From the NCBI RefSeq assembly GCF_007855645.1, contig NZ_CP042261.1, positions 1,438,501 to 1,502,500 of the forward strand: DNA of 64,000 nucleotides, in the 5' to 3' direction. Both the position numbers and the translations under genes were made by a program. Below the pieces are notes generated by a model. It saw only the letters and a list, made by a program, of their open reading frames with translations. It did no database searches and was not told where the DNA came from. Below, one piece after another: positions 29,903 through 39,409 of the stretch. Source of the DNA: Qingshengfaniella alkalisoli (GTDB lineage Bacteria > Pseudomonadota > Alphaproteobacteria > Rhodobacterales > Rhodobacteraceae). Within the stretch, counting starts at the first letter, position 1. Every line of letters begins with the position of its first letter.

Positions 29903-30895
29903 TCAGGCCACCGACCACAGATCCTCCTGGTTGATCCGGTTGAGCATGGCCTGCCCGGTTCGATACCGCTCGATATTCTCGATAATCATCTGCAGCGACC
30001 GTTCGGACCTGTCCGGCAGCTTTGCCGAGAAATGCGGCGTGATGAGCAGGTTCGGCGTGTCCCAAAGCGGATGCTCGGGCGGCAGCGGTTCGGGCGTCAT
30101 CACGTCGATACCCGCGCCCGCGATCTGGCCTTCGGTCAGTGCCGAGATCAGCGCGTCCTGGTCAACGACACCACCGCGCGCTAGGTTCACCAGGATGGCG
30201 GACTCCTTCATGTGCGCGAACTGGTCCGCGCCGATCATGTGGCTCGTGGCATCCGACAGGTTGATGACCAGCGTAACGATGTCCGACTGTTCGAGGATCT
30301 CGTCGATCCCCTCACCCAGGTCGCTGCAATACATACGATCGACGCCTTCGGGCGCAGGTTCATCGCGGCGGCGATAGCCAAGCACCGTCATGCCGAACGC
30401 CTTTGCCCGCACCGCCAGTGCCTTACCGGTATGGCCCATGCCGATTATGCCCATCGTGCGGCCCATGAGCGCAAACAGGTTCGCCATTTCGGGGACACGC
30501 CGCCATTCATGCCGCTTCTGCGCCTCATAGAATTCTGGGTAGCCGGCGCAGAGCATCAGCGAGAACATCATTACATGTTCCGCCAGCGCTGGCCCCGACC
30601 GCCCCGCCGACCCGGTCACAACAAGGCCCTTTTCGAACACTTCGGGACGCGCGGACTTTGTCAGGCCCGCATGGTCACAATGCACCCATTTGAGCCGCGG
30701 TGCTTCTATAAAACGCTGATCGAGGTCACTGTGCAGGATGGCGATCTCAGCTTTAGCCAACGCAGAGGCAACGGCGGCATCATCGCCCGTATCAACACGC
30801 ATGATCCGTCCGGGCGGCAGCGCAGCCTCAAGCCGGGCCCACTGGCCGGCATCGAAGGGGAGGTTGCTGGATAGGAAAGTTGCAGTGTCCGTCAT
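29903..30895 (-). CDS. D-2-hydroxyacid dehydrogenase (NAD-dependent)
   Basis: Formate/glycerate dehydrogenase-like oxidoreductase of 330 residues. The nucleotide-binding loop is IIGMGHTGKALAVRAKAFG. Catalytic residues lie in NLARGGVVDQDAL (Arg), MTPEPLPPEHPLW (Glu) and ITPHFSA (His). The substrate is not evident; candidates are glyoxylate/hydroxypyruvate or a 2-keto sugar acid, given the adjoining garR and glycerate kinase. It is transcribed as the first gene of the leftward set (dehydrogenase, garR, kinase), with an AT-rich region upstream that may hold a regulator site. Confidence 0.85.
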   Translation of the reverse strand: MTDTATFLSSNLPFDAGQWARLEAALPPGRIMRVDTGDDAAVASALAKAEIAILHSDLDQRFIEAPRLKWVHCDHAGLTKSARPEVFEKGLVVTGSAGRSGPALAEHVMMFSLMLCAGYPEFYEAQKRHEWRRVPEMANLFALMGRTMGIIGMGHTGKALAVRAKAFGMTVLGYRRRDEPAPEGVDRMYCSDLGEGIDEILEQSDIVTLVINLSDATSHMIGADQFAHMKESAILVNLARGGVVDQDALISALTEGQIAGAGIDVMTPEPLPPEHPLWDTPNLLITPHFSAKLPDRSERSLQMIIENIERYRTGQAMLNRINQEDLWSVA

Positions 30896-30936
30896 ATGCC
30901 GCGCTTTCGTCCGTCAGGCGCCCCCTGTAATTCACA

Positions 30937-30967
30937 CATTATCTATACTATTTTATGTATGATATTC
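30937..30967. promoter_or_regulatory. AT-rich candidate operator/promoter upstream of the dehydrogenase gene
   Basis: An AT-rich island in GC-rich DNA, 42-72 bases upstream of the dehydrogenase ATG. It holds ATTATCTATACT (30937-30948), close to ATTATCTGTATT found on the minus strand at 41459-41470 upstream of the ABC binding-protein gene, and an ATAC/GTAT inverted pair. It could be a site for the neighbouring GntR regulator. This is inference only. Confidence 0.3.
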
Positions 30968-31122
30968 AAACAGAAAATGACACCACACCCGAGAAAGCCG
31001 GTTCAAGCTGAGACATGTACACAAAGAACGCCCGAGGACCTGTCGAAGATCACCGATGAGGCTCGGCACAGCCCGAACCTGCAAAGACGTTAAGCTCTCG
31101 AATTGCGAGATTGGATCGCTGT

Positions 31123-31842
31123 TCAGCCCGGCTGCTTCCGGCGTTTCCTGCGCAGCCGGTCGAGGAAGGTGGCCTGAGCGTTGCCAAGGTGTTCTTCGAT
31201 TGCGCGCGCGGCCTCTTCGGGCAGGCCCTTCTCGACCGACTCGACGATGCGCCAATGCTCGTCCGAGGATCGCCGCATCTGGGCAAGGTTCAATGGTTCC
31301 GACAAGGAAAGGGCCTGAAGCCACCTGTCGTGCTTTCGGATGATCGACACGGCTTCGCTGTTGTAGTGGTGATCGACGATCAGGTCGTGAAATGCCACAT
31401 TCGCCTTGTGATATGCTTCGTAGTCGCCCCTCTCCACCGCAGCCTCGCAGTCTTCCTGATGTCGGCGCAGTGCGGTAATGTCGTCCGGGGTGGCGAACTC
31501 GACGAAAGACTTGACGATATAGGCCCATAGGATCGCGCGCAGGTCGAAAACGTTTTGCAGCATCTCCTCGTTGATCTCGCGCACGCTGGCGCCTCGATTT
31601 GGTGTGATCGTGACCAGCCCTTCGCCTTCCAGCATCTGGAGCGCCTCACGCGCGGGATTGGTGCTGGTGCCATAGCGTTTGGCAATTTCGGACACCTTCA
31701 GACGCGCCCCTGCCGTGACACGACCGTCGAAGATCTCTTCCCGGATCAGATGGGCAATGCGACTGTATCCAGGTTCGCGAACTTTCTTGCTCTTCGACGA
31801 GCTTGCTTTGCCGCTTGGGCTTTTGACGACTTTGTCCATCAT
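31123..31842 (-). CDS. GntR-family transcriptional regulator (FadR/FCD subfamily)
   Basis: About 239 residues from the tandem ATGATG at 31842/31839, which directly follows AAGGAGGA; the second ATG has the better spacing. A Lys/Ser-rich N-terminus precedes the winged helix-turn-helix (YSRIAHLIREEIFDGRVTAGARLKVSEIAKRYGTSTNPAREALQMLEGEGLV). Next comes an all-helical FCD ligand domain with the metal-binding Asp and His residues (FDLRAILW, HHYNSEAV, EHWRIVESV). FCD regulators commonly sense sugar acids or other carboxylates, so it probably controls the surrounding sugar-acid genes. Confidence 0.88.
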   Translation of the reverse strand: MMDKVVKSPSGKASSSKSKKVREPGYSRIAHLIREEIFDGRVTAGARLKVSEIAKRYGTSTNPAREALQMLEGEGLVTITPNRGASVREINEEMLQNVFDLRAILWAYIVKSFVEFATPDDITALRRHQEDCEAAVERGDYEAYHKANVAFHDLIVDHHYNSEAVSIIRKHDRWLQALSLSEPLNLAQMRRSSDEHWRIVESVEKGLPEEAARAIEEHLGNAQATFLDRLRRKRRKQPG

Positions 31843-32095
31843 TCCTCCTTGCCTTGCCACAATAGGCGCGTAAGCGGCCCGTCTCTTTACCATTAGATAA
31901 TTTGCAGGGAGCGTGCGGGCCCGCTACCCTTGCCGTCTTTGAGGCGGCAATCATAGTACATCATAGCAACAGGTTCACACACAAAATTGTGCGACGCCTT
32001 GCCTTCAGGTATCAACAACCAGCCGTCCTGTCATGGCGCACCGTCAATCAGAGTACGAAGTCGATCAACGAGACGCCGCCCTGACCTGTCACATC

Positions 32096-32378
32096 TTAAG
32101 CGACGCGCAGGATGGATTGCGCGGACATGGTGGCGGACAGGACGATGACCGCGATCAGGATGCCCAGGTCAGGAAACGGCGCGGCCATAGCGGCAACTTC
32201 AACTTGAGCTTGTTGGCACTCACGATGGTGTTGTCGAACACCAGGCTGATTTCGAGCATCGCCAGCACCGTACAGATGAAGAAGATCGATAGCGTGCCGA
32301 ACGCCGTTCCAGCCGACCCACCCCCAACTGCAAGCCGACTGCCGCGACAAGAATGGCCCAACGAAAATGGCAAAGCAT
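32096..32378 (-). pseudogene. DUF475 (TerC-like) membrane protein, N-terminal remnant
   Basis: Three minus-strand frames must be joined: MLCHFRWAILVAAVGLQLGVG from ATG 32378, then AGTAFGTLSIFFICTVLAMLEISLVFDNTIVSANKLK...PLWPRRFLTW, then ILIAVIVLSATMSAQSILRVA to the stop at 32096. The central motif LEISLxFDNxxVxAxxL followed by RRFLTWG is typical of DUF475 integral membrane proteins related to TerC. Only the first third of the family is left, and the frames are broken. It probably predates the arrangement of the flanking sugar-acid genes. Confidence 0.6.
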
Positions 32379-32436
32379 GGAGCCACCGGTTTGCTGTGCC
32401 GAGTCGTCACGCACCCTCACTGACCCCACGATAGTA

Positions 32437-33150
32437 TTAGGTGTCGTCCCGTGCGGCGAGCCAAGCATCGAAGGCCCTGCGGTTTTCGTCCTTCGTGCAG
32501 GGATAAAGGCCGATGACAGTATCGCCACTTTCCACCTGTTCAAGCACGAATTCTTCGTAGGCGGTCATTTCGATGCACTCGTCCGCAACCTCTTCCGCAA
32601 TTTCGGCGGGCACGACGATCACGCAATCAGCGTCTCCGACGATGGCATCACCGGGAAAGACCGGCGCATCGCCACAACCGATGGGTTCGTTGATGGCAAT
32701 GGCCTCGTTGTTCGTCAGGTTGGTAGGGCTGGACGGGCGCGTGTGATAGGCAGGGATCTCCAGTGCTGCGATTTTCATGGCATCACGAAACCCGCCATCC
32801 GTGACAACCCCACCCGCGCCGCGCTTCATCAGCCGAGTGATAAGAATGTCCCCGGCAGAGGCCGCATCAGCCTGCTTGCGGCTGTCCATAACCAAAACAT
32901 GTCCTTTGGGACACGTCTCGATTGCAACCCGCTGTTTGTGCTCGGGGTCGCGGAAGACTTCGATCCCGTTGCGATCCTCGCGCGCCGGCATGTAGCGCAG
33001 AGTGAAGGCAGGTCCGACCATGTTCGCGCCCTTCCAGCCGACCGGATGCACCCCTTGGATTACTTGGTGGCGTAATCCCCGCTTGTAGAGCGCAGTCGCG
33101 ATCGTCGCGACCGAAACATGCTGAAACTTGACCTTGGTGCTCTCTTTCAT
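32437..33150 (-). CDS. RraA-fold protein, probable class II pyruvate aldolase for a keto-aldarate
   Basis: RraA/HMG-CHA aldolase family, 237 residues from ATG 33150 (MKESTKVKFQHVS). Family marks are VGPAFTLRYMPA near the N-terminus, GDILITRLMKRGAGGVVTDGGFRDA with the Arg-Asp pair used for substrate and metal binding in 4-hydroxy-4-methyl-2-oxoglutarate aldolases, and VFPGDAIVGDADCVIVVPA. The intact RD pair argues for enzyme rather than RNase E inhibitor function. Placed next to a lactonase, a dehydratase and garR, it may cleave 5-dehydro-4-deoxyglucarate to pyruvate and tartronate semialdehyde in place of GarL. The family is known; the role is inferred. Confidence 0.75.
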   Translation of the reverse strand: MKESTKVKFQHVSVATIATALYKRGLRHQVIQGVHPVGWKGANMVGPAFTLRYMPAREDRNGIEVFRDPEHKQRVAIETCPKGHVLVMDSRKQADAASAGDILITRLMKRGAGGVVTDGGFRDAMKIAALEIPAYHTRPSSPTNLTNNEAIAINEPIGCGDAPVFPGDAIVGDADCVIVVPAEIAEEVADECIEMTAYEEFVLEQVESGDTVIGLYPCTKDENRRAFDAWLAARDDT

Positions 33151-33178
33151 CGTCAGATCCTTGGTGAGTTTGGATGGG

Positions 33179-34204
33179 TCAAAGCGCCAGTACCCAGCTG
33201 GGCACTGCACCGACTGCGACCCGGGCAGCAAGGTCAGGCAGTCCGTCGGGCCGGATGCGATAGCTCCAGACCTCGCCGCTCGCTTCGCCTAGGGCAATCA
33301 GGTAACGCCCGCAGCGGCTGAGGTCGAAAGCCGTCGGGCACTCCGGCGCTGGCACGGCGCCGATCAGATGCATCCCGCCTGCCGCATCGAGACGGAAGGT
33401 GAAGATCCGCGAGGTGTTGCGCTCGGAGGCATAAAGATGGGTCTGATCCGATCCAAGGCGCAGCTCGGCCGCCCGGGCCTTTTCAGCCCCCGGGAACAGC
33501 GAGACGCTTTGGCGGACCGAAAGGGCACCGGTTGCGTCATCGACGTCCAGGCAACTCAGGAGACCCATGAATTCCGACAGCAGGTAGGCCCGCGCCCCAC
33601 CTTCGGTAAACGTGAGATGACGAGGTCCCGATCCGACGGGCAGGTCTAGGCGCGACAGCGGAGCGAGGCCGCCGCGCACGGCATCGAAGCTGCAGCATTG
33701 CACGAAATCACCGCGCAGGCTGGTGGCATAGACCAGCCCGTTAGGCGCGGGCACCACGCAATGGGCCTTATGTGCTTCCTGCGTCAGGACCGGCTCGCCC
33801 GCGCAGCCGCTGTCATCGATCGGGCTGACAGCGATCACGCTGCCTACATTGGATGAGGTCAGCACGTGCCGACCACTAAGCGATAGCTTCAGGTAGCACA
33901 TGCTGGCCGGCAGGCTGGAGCTGCCCAGACACTCCAGGCGGCGCGCAGCCCGATTCAGCGCAAAGCTGTATAGACGGAACGGCTCGCCGCGCCAAGCCAG
34001 ATAGATCCGCTCACCATCGGCGCGCGCGGCCATCGGCACACCCCTGCATGTGCCACCGGCCTCGGGCAAGGTCAGCCTTTCGAGAACTGAAAAGCCGCCT
34101 GTCGCCGGATCCAACGTGCAAAGCGCAAGGGCCGCCTGCCCCGCAAGGGCAACCAGGACAAGGTCGCCACCTGGCGTCGTCGCACCTTCCGTTTCGACTT
34201 CCAT
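33179..34204 (-). CDS. Beta-propeller lactonase (YbhE/Pgl-type), probable aldarolactonase
   Basis: The 341 residues form repeated blades (LSLSGRHVLTSSNVGSVIAV, APNGLVYATSLRGDFVQ, TEGGARAYLLSEFMGLLSCLDVD, GSDQTHLYASERNTSRIFTFRLD, LSRCGRYLIALGEASGEVWSY) as in the seven-bladed lactonase family (PF10282). No signal peptide, so it is cytoplasmic. Uronate dehydrogenase produces aldarolactones, so the likely substrate here is a galactaro- or glucarolactone rather than 6-phosphogluconolactone. The gene lies 6 bases after the dehydratase gene. Confidence 0.75.
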   Translation of the reverse strand: MEVETEGATTPGGDLVLVALAGQAALALCTLDPATGGFSVLERLTLPEAGGTCRGVPMAARADGERIYLAWRGEPFRLYSFALNRAARRLECLGSSSLPASMCYLKLSLSGRHVLTSSNVGSVIAVSPIDDSGCAGEPVLTQEAHKAHCVVPAPNGLVYATSLRGDFVQCCSFDAVRGGLAPLSRLDLPVGSGPRHLTFTEGGARAYLLSEFMGLLSCLDVDDATGALSVRQSVSLFPGAEKARAAELRLGSDQTHLYASERNTSRIFTFRLDAAGGMHLIGAVPAPECPTAFDLSRCGRYLIALGEASGEVWSYRIRPDGLPDLAARVAVGAVPSWVLAL

Positions 34205-34210
34205 CTGATC

Positions 34211-35419
34211 TCAGTACTCCGTGGTCCGCTTCAGTCGCAGACGGGAACTCCGGCGCAGACGCGGCTGGAAGTAGACGCATTCTCCGAAGGTGCCCGGCTC
34301 ATAGGCGCCCTCGTTCTTGGGCATCTCCGAGACGTTCCTGCTGCTGGGGTACTTCTCAATTTCGTCTTCAACCAATTCCACGCCCAGTCCCGGAGCGGTT
34401 GGCAGGGGCAAGGCGCCGTTCTCTGACTTCAAGACCGGAGTCACGACATCATAGCGGCCTTCCCAGTCGATCTCGACCCGTTCCAGCATCAGCACGTTCG
34501 GAATGGTCGCCATTACATGCAGTGCCGCAAACTCGGCCACCGGCCCCAGAGAGCCGGAATGCGGTGCCATGGTGATGAAGTGGGATTCTGCCATCGCAGC
34601 CATTTTGCGCATCTGGGTAATCCCGCCAGCCCGCCCGGTATCGGGCTGGATCACGTCCACCAGGTCTCGCTCGATATAGGGCCGAATTCCCCAGATCGTG
34701 CTGACGCGTTCACCTGCAGCCAAGGGAATATCCACCGCATCACGCACGCGCTGCAGGGCATCCAGGTTCTCAGGCGCAACCGGATCCTCATAGAACAGAA
34801 GGTCCAGCTGTTCCATCTCCCGTCCCACAGCGATAGCGTCGGCGGCCGTCATCCAGGATGGTCCATGCGCATCAACCATAAGGTCAACATCGCCCCCGAC
34901 CGCGTCGCGGATCGAAGCCACCAAGTCGATGTCCACGCCACCCGTGAAGCCGACCTTCACCGCACTGTAGCCACGAGAAACCAGTTCACGCGCTCGCTCG
35001 GGCGACTTGGCATGGCCATAAACCGGGATCGTGTCGCGAAACCGGCCGCCCAGCAAGTTCCATACTGGCTGCCCAAGAACCTTGCCCTTGATGTCCCAGA
35101 GCGCCATTTCGATGCCAGACAACGCACCGCCGCCGACCGTTCCGGTCATGCCGTGGCCCATCGTGGCAATGTAGAGCCGGTGCCACAGTCGGTCGATGTC
35201 GCGCGGGTCTTCTCCTATCAGGGCGGTGGTCAGGTCTTGAACGGCCCGTTCGACAACCCGGGGCCAGCCCGAGCATTCGCCGATGCCGTAGGTGCCCTCG
35301 TCGGTCTCGATCTTCAGGAACAACCAGTTGCGCGACCCACGGAAGGATCCATCGGCAGCGGACAGGCCCGGCCGGGGCCCGACCTGCATGAGGAAAGTCT
35401 TGATGTCAGTAATCTTCAC
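34211..35419 (-). CDS. Enolase-superfamily sugar-acid dehydratase (mandelate racemase/muconate lactonizing family)
   Basis: The 402 residues comprise the N-terminal capping domain (MKITDIKTFLMQVG...ETDEGTYGIGECSG) and a TIM barrel. Catalytic lysine region GYSAVKVGFTGG; metal ligands Asp in MVDAHGPSW, Glu in LFYEDPVAPEN and Glu in PLAAGERVST; catalytic His in MAPHSG. This set matches acid-sugar dehydratases such as galactonate or galactarate dehydratases. Substrate specificity cannot be read from motifs; context favours an aldarate. The C-terminus (QPRLRRSSRLRLKRTTEY) is unusually basic. Confidence 0.82.
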   Translation of the reverse strand: MKITDIKTFLMQVGPRPGLSAADGSFRGSRNWLFLKIETDEGTYGIGECSGWPRVVERAVQDLTTALIGEDPRDIDRLWHRLYIATMGHGMTGTVGGGALSGIEMALWDIKGKVLGQPVWNLLGGRFRDTIPVYGHAKSPERARELVSRGYSAVKVGFTGGVDIDLVASIRDAVGGDVDLMVDAHGPSWMTAADAIAVGREMEQLDLLFYEDPVAPENLDALQRVRDAVDIPLAAGERVSTIWGIRPYIERDLVDVIQPDTGRAGGITQMRKMAAMAESHFITMAPHSGSLGPVAEFAALHVMATIPNVLMLERVEIDWEGRYDVVTPVLKSENGALPLPTAPGLGVELVEDEIEKYPSSRNVSEMPKNEGAYEPGTFGECVYFQPRLRRSSRLRLKRTTEY

Positions 35420-35428
35420 GGGAATTCC

Positions 35429-37183
35429 TCAGGTAGCTTCTTGGTAGCGGACGCGCCGTTTCTGACCACGCACGCGGGGATCGGCCACAGGCACGGCAGA
35501 AAGCAGCGATTGCGTGTAAGCGTGCTGCGGGTTTCGACAGACGGTCTCGGTAACGCCGGTTTCGACGATCTGCCCGCGATACATGACCGCGATACGATCA
35601 CAGAAATACCGGATCACGGCGATGTCGTGACTGATCAGGATGAAGCTGAGATCAAGCCGATCCTGAAGGTCGAGCAGCAGATCCAGGACCTGCGTCCTGA
35701 TACTGACATCGAGCGCCGAGGTCGCCTCGTCCGCGATGATGACCCGCGGGTTCGGCGCGATGGCACGCGCAATCGAGACCCGCTGCCGCTGCCCGCCCGA
35801 GAAGGCATGCGGGTAGCGCATGTAGGCCGAGACCGGCAGCCCCACCTGCTCAAGCAGCTCATGCACACGGTCGCGGATCTGTGGAGCGGTCATCTTGCCT
35901 TCGACGATCAGCGGTTCGGCGATGATCTGACCGATGGTCATGCGCGGGTTGAGCGACGAGAACGGGTCCTGGAACACCGTCCGGATGTCGCGCCACGGCT
36001 GCGACAACTGGTCTTCGTCCAGACCGGCAAGGTCACGCTCCTCTCCGGCTTCGTTGGTATAGAGGATGCTGCCCTCGTTCACCTCGTAGACACGTTGCAG
36101 GCAGCGACCGAAGGTCGTCTTGCCCGAGCCGCTTTCGCCCACGACGCCCAGGTTCTCGCCCTTGCGCAGCTCAAGGCTGGCCGCGTTCACGGCCTTCAGA
36201 CCCTTGAACTCGCCTCCGAACCATCCCTTCTTGGCGCCGAAGACCTTGGTGACGTTCTCGGACACCAGGATCGGTGCACCGATGGGGCGAGCCTCGCGCA
36301 TCGCCAGGCGCCGTTCCGAGGGGTGATCGAGCTCCCGCACGGAGTTCAGCAAACGTTGGGTGTAGGGGTGCTGGGGGTTTTCGAAGATGTCGTAGACATC
36401 GCCGGTTTCCACCACCTTGCCGAAGCGCATGACGGCGATTTCATCCGCGATCTCGGCGACCACCCCCATGTCATGGGTGATGAACAGGACAGCCATGTCG
36501 CTTTCGTCCTGGATCGACCGGATCAGATCGAGGATCTCGGCCTGGATCGTGACGTCGAGCGCCGTCGTCGGTTCGTCCGCGATCAGGACCGTCGGGTTGC
36601 AGGCAAGCGCCATGGCGATCATCGCACGCTGACGCATGCCGCCCGAAAACTCGAACGGGAACTGGTCGATGGCCTTTCCGGGATTGGGAATTTCCACCTT
36701 GCGCAGCAATTCCAGCGTCCGCTCGCGGGCCTCCTTCTTCGACACGGCCTCGTGCAGGCGGATCGCCTCGCCGACCTGATCCCCGATCCGGTGAACCGGC
36801 GAGAGCGAACTCATCGGCTCCTGGAAGATCATCGCGATGTCGCGACCGCGGAGGTTGCGGATCGCCTTGGACTTGGGGTCAAGCCGGAGCAGGTCGACCG
36901 TCTCGTCGAAATCGCCTCCGCGCGCCGTGCGGTGGCGGTGGAGCAATGCCTGGCCACCGGTCACACGGCCGGGCGGATCGACGATCTGCAGGATCGAACG
37001 CGACATCACGCTTTTCCCGGATCCGCTTTCGCCGACGACGCAGAGCGTCTTGCCCGCATGCAGTTTGAGCGACACGTCATCCACAGCGCGAAAGGTGCCG
37101 CGCGACGTCACAAATTCGGTCGTCAGATTCTGGAGTTCCAGAACGGTGTTGTTGGCAGAAGCGTTCTTGGCTGTTACGGTCAT
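35429..37183 (-). CDS. Oligopeptide/nickel-type ABC transporter, fused double ATP-binding protein (DppD-DppF)
   Basis: Two complete ABC ATPase domains in one 584-residue chain. First half: Walker [14 protein letters not shown], signature [15 protein letters not shown], Walker [13 protein letters not shown]. Second half: [40 protein letters not shown]. Each domain carries the C-terminal oligopeptide-transporter extension ([12 protein letters not shown] and [12 protein letters not shown]). It overlaps the upstream permease gene by one base. With both permeases and the binding protein it makes a full importer; context suggests sugar acids or oligouronides rather than peptides. Confidence 0.93.
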   Translation of the reverse strand: MTVTAKNASANNTVLELQNLTTEFVTSRGTFRAVDDVSLKLHAGKTLCVVGESGSGKSVMSRSILQIVDPPGRVTGGQALLHRHRTARGGDFDETVDLLRLDPKSKAIRNLRGRDIAMIFQEPMSSLSPVHRIGDQVGEAIRLHEAVSKKEARERTLELLRKVEIPNPGKAIDQFPFEFSGGMRQRAMIAMALACNPTVLIADEPTTALDVTIQAEILDLIRSIQDESDMAVLFITHDMGVVAEIADEIAVMRFGKVVETGDVYDIFENPQHPYTQRLLNSVRELDHPSERRLAMREARPIGAPILVSENVTKVFGAKKGWFGGEFKGLKAVNAASLELRKGENLGVVGESGSGKTTFGRCLQRVYEVNEGSILYTNEAGEERDLAGLDEDQLSQPWRDIRTVFQDPFSSLNPRMTIGQIIAEPLIVEGKMTAPQIRDRVHELLEQVGLPVSAYMRYPHAFSGGQRQRVSIARAIAPNPRVIIADEATSALDVSIRTQVLDLLLDLQDRLDLSFILISHDIAVIRYFCDRIAVMYRGQIVETGVTETVCRNPQHAYTQSLLSAVPVADPRVRGQKRRVRYQEAT

Positions 37184-38328
37184 CAGTGTGAATCCTGTGC
37201 ATAGGGATCAGCCGCGTCCCGCAGGCCGTCGCCAAGGAAGTTCAGGGCAAGCACTGCCACGAAGACGGCCCCGCCCGGAATGAAGAGCCAGGGTGCCTGC
37301 GCGATGGAGCGCACGTTCTGCGCCTCCTTCAGCAACACGCCCCAGGAGATGATTGGCGGAGTCAGGCCAAGGCCAAGGAAGGACAGCGAGGTTTCGGCGA
37401 TGATCATTACCGGAATCGCCAGCGTGACAGATGCGATGATATGGCTGACCATCGACGGCATCATGTGGCGGAAAATCACACGTTTACGTGAGCATCCGTC
37501 GAGCCGTGCCGCAGTTACGAAGTCTTCGGTCCGCAGCGCCAGGAACCGCCCCCGAACCACGCGCGCCAGTTCGGTCCACGCGACCAGCGACAGGATCACC
37601 GTGATCGCGAAATAGCGTGTCAGTGCGGACCAGTCCTGCGGCAGCGCCGCGCTCAGGCCCAGCCAGATCGGAATGGTTGGCAGCGAAATCACCAGCTCGA
37701 CGATCCTCTGAATGAACAGGTCCACCCGACCGCCATAGAAACCGGAAATACCGCCAAGGACCAAGCCCAGTGCGAGGCTGAGCGTCACGCCGACCAGGCC
37801 GATGGACATGGAAATCCGCGTCCCGTAGATCGTCCGGCTCAGCATGTCGCGCCCAAGCCGATCCGCCCCAAAGATATAGAACCGTTCGCTGGGATCCTTC
37901 GTGGTCAGAAAGTGACGGTCCATGGGGATCAGCCCCCAAAGCTTGTAGGTATCCCCCTTGCCGAAGAACTGGAGGTAAATCTTCTCGTCGGGGTTCACTG
38001 TGAAGGTGGTTTTAAGCGTGAACGTATCGCGCTCGGACGTCATCGCGCGAACATACGGACGGATGGACCAGCCACCGTCGGCATCACGGTCGATGAAGCG
38101 GATCATCTGCGGCGGATGGTAGACGTCTGCCGACGACGTCGCGTTTGGATCGAAAGGCGCGAGGAACTCGGAGAACGCGGCAACGACGTAGAGCATCAAT
38201 ACGATGGTCGCTCCCGTCATCGCCAGACGGTGTCTACGGAATGCGATCCAGATTAAGCGCCACTGTGACGCAAAATCCTGAGGCGATTGGTCGAGTGCGC
38301 GCGGGTCTGTTTCTGTTCTTGAAGTCAT
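37183..38328 (-). CDS. ABC transporter permease (DppC-like)
   Basis: Inner-membrane permease of about 381 residues. An N-terminal helix (RLAMTGATIVLMLYVVAAFSEFLAPF) is followed by a long periplasmic insertion (about 55-170), as in large oligosaccharide/opine-type members, and then five helices with the EAA loop (ARLDGCSRKRVIFRHMMPSMVSHIIA). ATG 38328 is used; a GTG at 38337 would overlap the previous stop (GTGA). It pairs with the DppB-like gene. Confidence 0.9.
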   Translation of the reverse strand: MTSRTETDPRALDQSPQDFASQWRLIWIAFRRHRLAMTGATIVLMLYVVAAFSEFLAPFDPNATSSADVYHPPQMIRFIDRDADGGWSIRPYVRAMTSERDTFTLKTTFTVNPDEKIYLQFFGKGDTYKLWGLIPMDRHFLTTKDPSERFYIFGADRLGRDMLSRTIYGTRISMSIGLVGVTLSLALGLVLGGISGFYGGRVDLFIQRIVELVISLPTIPIWLGLSAALPQDWSALTRYFAITVILSLVAWTELARVVRGRFLALRTEDFVTAARLDGCSRKRVIFRHMMPSMVSHIIASVTLAIPVMIIAETSLSFLGLGLTPPIISWGVLLKEAQNVRSIAQAPWLFIPGGAVFVAVLALNFLGDGLRDAADPYAQDSH

Positions 38329-38333
38329 AATAG

Positions 38334-39320
38334 TCACCGGAAGCGAATACGCGGATCAATCACCGCAAGCAGAATGTCTGACACCAGCATACCGATGATG
38401 GACAGGCAGCAGAGCAGCAGGATGAAGGCACCGGCCAGGTACATGTCCTGCGCCAGCAGAGCCTGAAGCATCAGTGGGCCTGCCGTCGGCAGCGACAGCA
38501 CGACGGCCGTGATCACGGCGCCGGAAATGAGCTGGGGAAAGGCCCAGCCGATGGTAGACACGAATGGGTTGATCGCAATACGCACGGGATACTTCATGAT
38601 CAAACGGAATTCGGAGAGCCCCTTGGCGCGCGCTGTCGTCACGTAGGGACGATGCAGCTCGTCCAAAAGGTTGGCGCGCATTATACGTACCAGGCTTGCC
38701 GTGGCGCTGGTGCCCAGAATGATGACCGGAATCCAGATGTGCTTGGCAAGGTCGACGAATTTTGCCCAGGACCAGGGCGCGTCCAGATACTCGTCCGAAA
38801 AGAGGCCAGATACGTCGGAGCCGAAATGAACTACCGCGATGTACATGAGCACGAGCGCGAAGAGGAAGTTGGGTGTTGCGAGACCAATGAAGCCGATCGT
38901 CGTGACCAGGTAGTCTCCGATCGAATACTTACGCACGGCGGAGTAGATCCCGATGGGAAGCGCCAAGGCCCAAGTGAACATGAGCGTTGCCAGCGCAAGC
39001 GTCACTGACAGGGACATGCGTTCCCAGATCAGGGTCGAAACGGGCTGCTGCCATTCGAAGGAAATGCCGAAGTCACCCCGGATGGCGTTGCTGATCCAGT
39101 ACCAGTACTGAAGGAGAAAAGGTTCGTCCAATCCATACCGTTCGCGCAAGGCGTCAAGACGGGCCTGATCAACCACATCCCCGGATTCGGAGAGCTTCGC
39201 TGCGAAGCTCGTAATGTAATCTCCAGGCGGTGCGGATATAAGCGCAAAGGCGATGAGGGTGACTGCGAATAAGAGCGGAACTGACCACACGATGCGCCGC
39301 AGAATGTAGAGGAGAAGCAT
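38334..39320 (-). CDS. ABC transporter permease (DppB-like)
   Basis: A 328-residue permease starting at ATG 39320 (MLLLYILRRIVWSVPLLFAVTLIAF), the classic DppB N-terminus; upstream codons in the same frame lack similarity. Six membrane helices, with LDALRERYGLDEPFLLQYWYWISN and the EAA loop (TARAKGLSEFRLIMKYPVRIAINP). It lies about 90 bases after the binding-protein gene and overlaps the second permease gene. Confidence 0.92.
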   Translation of the reverse strand: MLLLYILRRIVWSVPLLFAVTLIAFALISAPPGDYITSFAAKLSESGDVVDQARLDALRERYGLDEPFLLQYWYWISNAIRGDFGISFEWQQPVSTLIWERMSLSVTLALATLMFTWALALPIGIYSAVRKYSIGDYLVTTIGFIGLATPNFLFALVLMYIAVVHFGSDVSGLFSDEYLDAPWSWAKFVDLAKHIWIPVIILGTSATASLVRIMRANLLDELHRPYVTTARAKGLSEFRLIMKYPVRIAINPFVSTIGWAFPQLISGAVITAVVLSLPTAGPLMLQALLAQDMYLAGAFILLLCCLSIIGMLVSDILLAVIDPRIRFR

Positions 39321-39409
39321 ATTTAGGCCACCTGGTGTGCTGCTGATGCGTTTGGCTGAGCAGTGCCGCCACGTGAGGAGGCAGCGACACTGCATTTCAT
39401 GCTGCTGTC

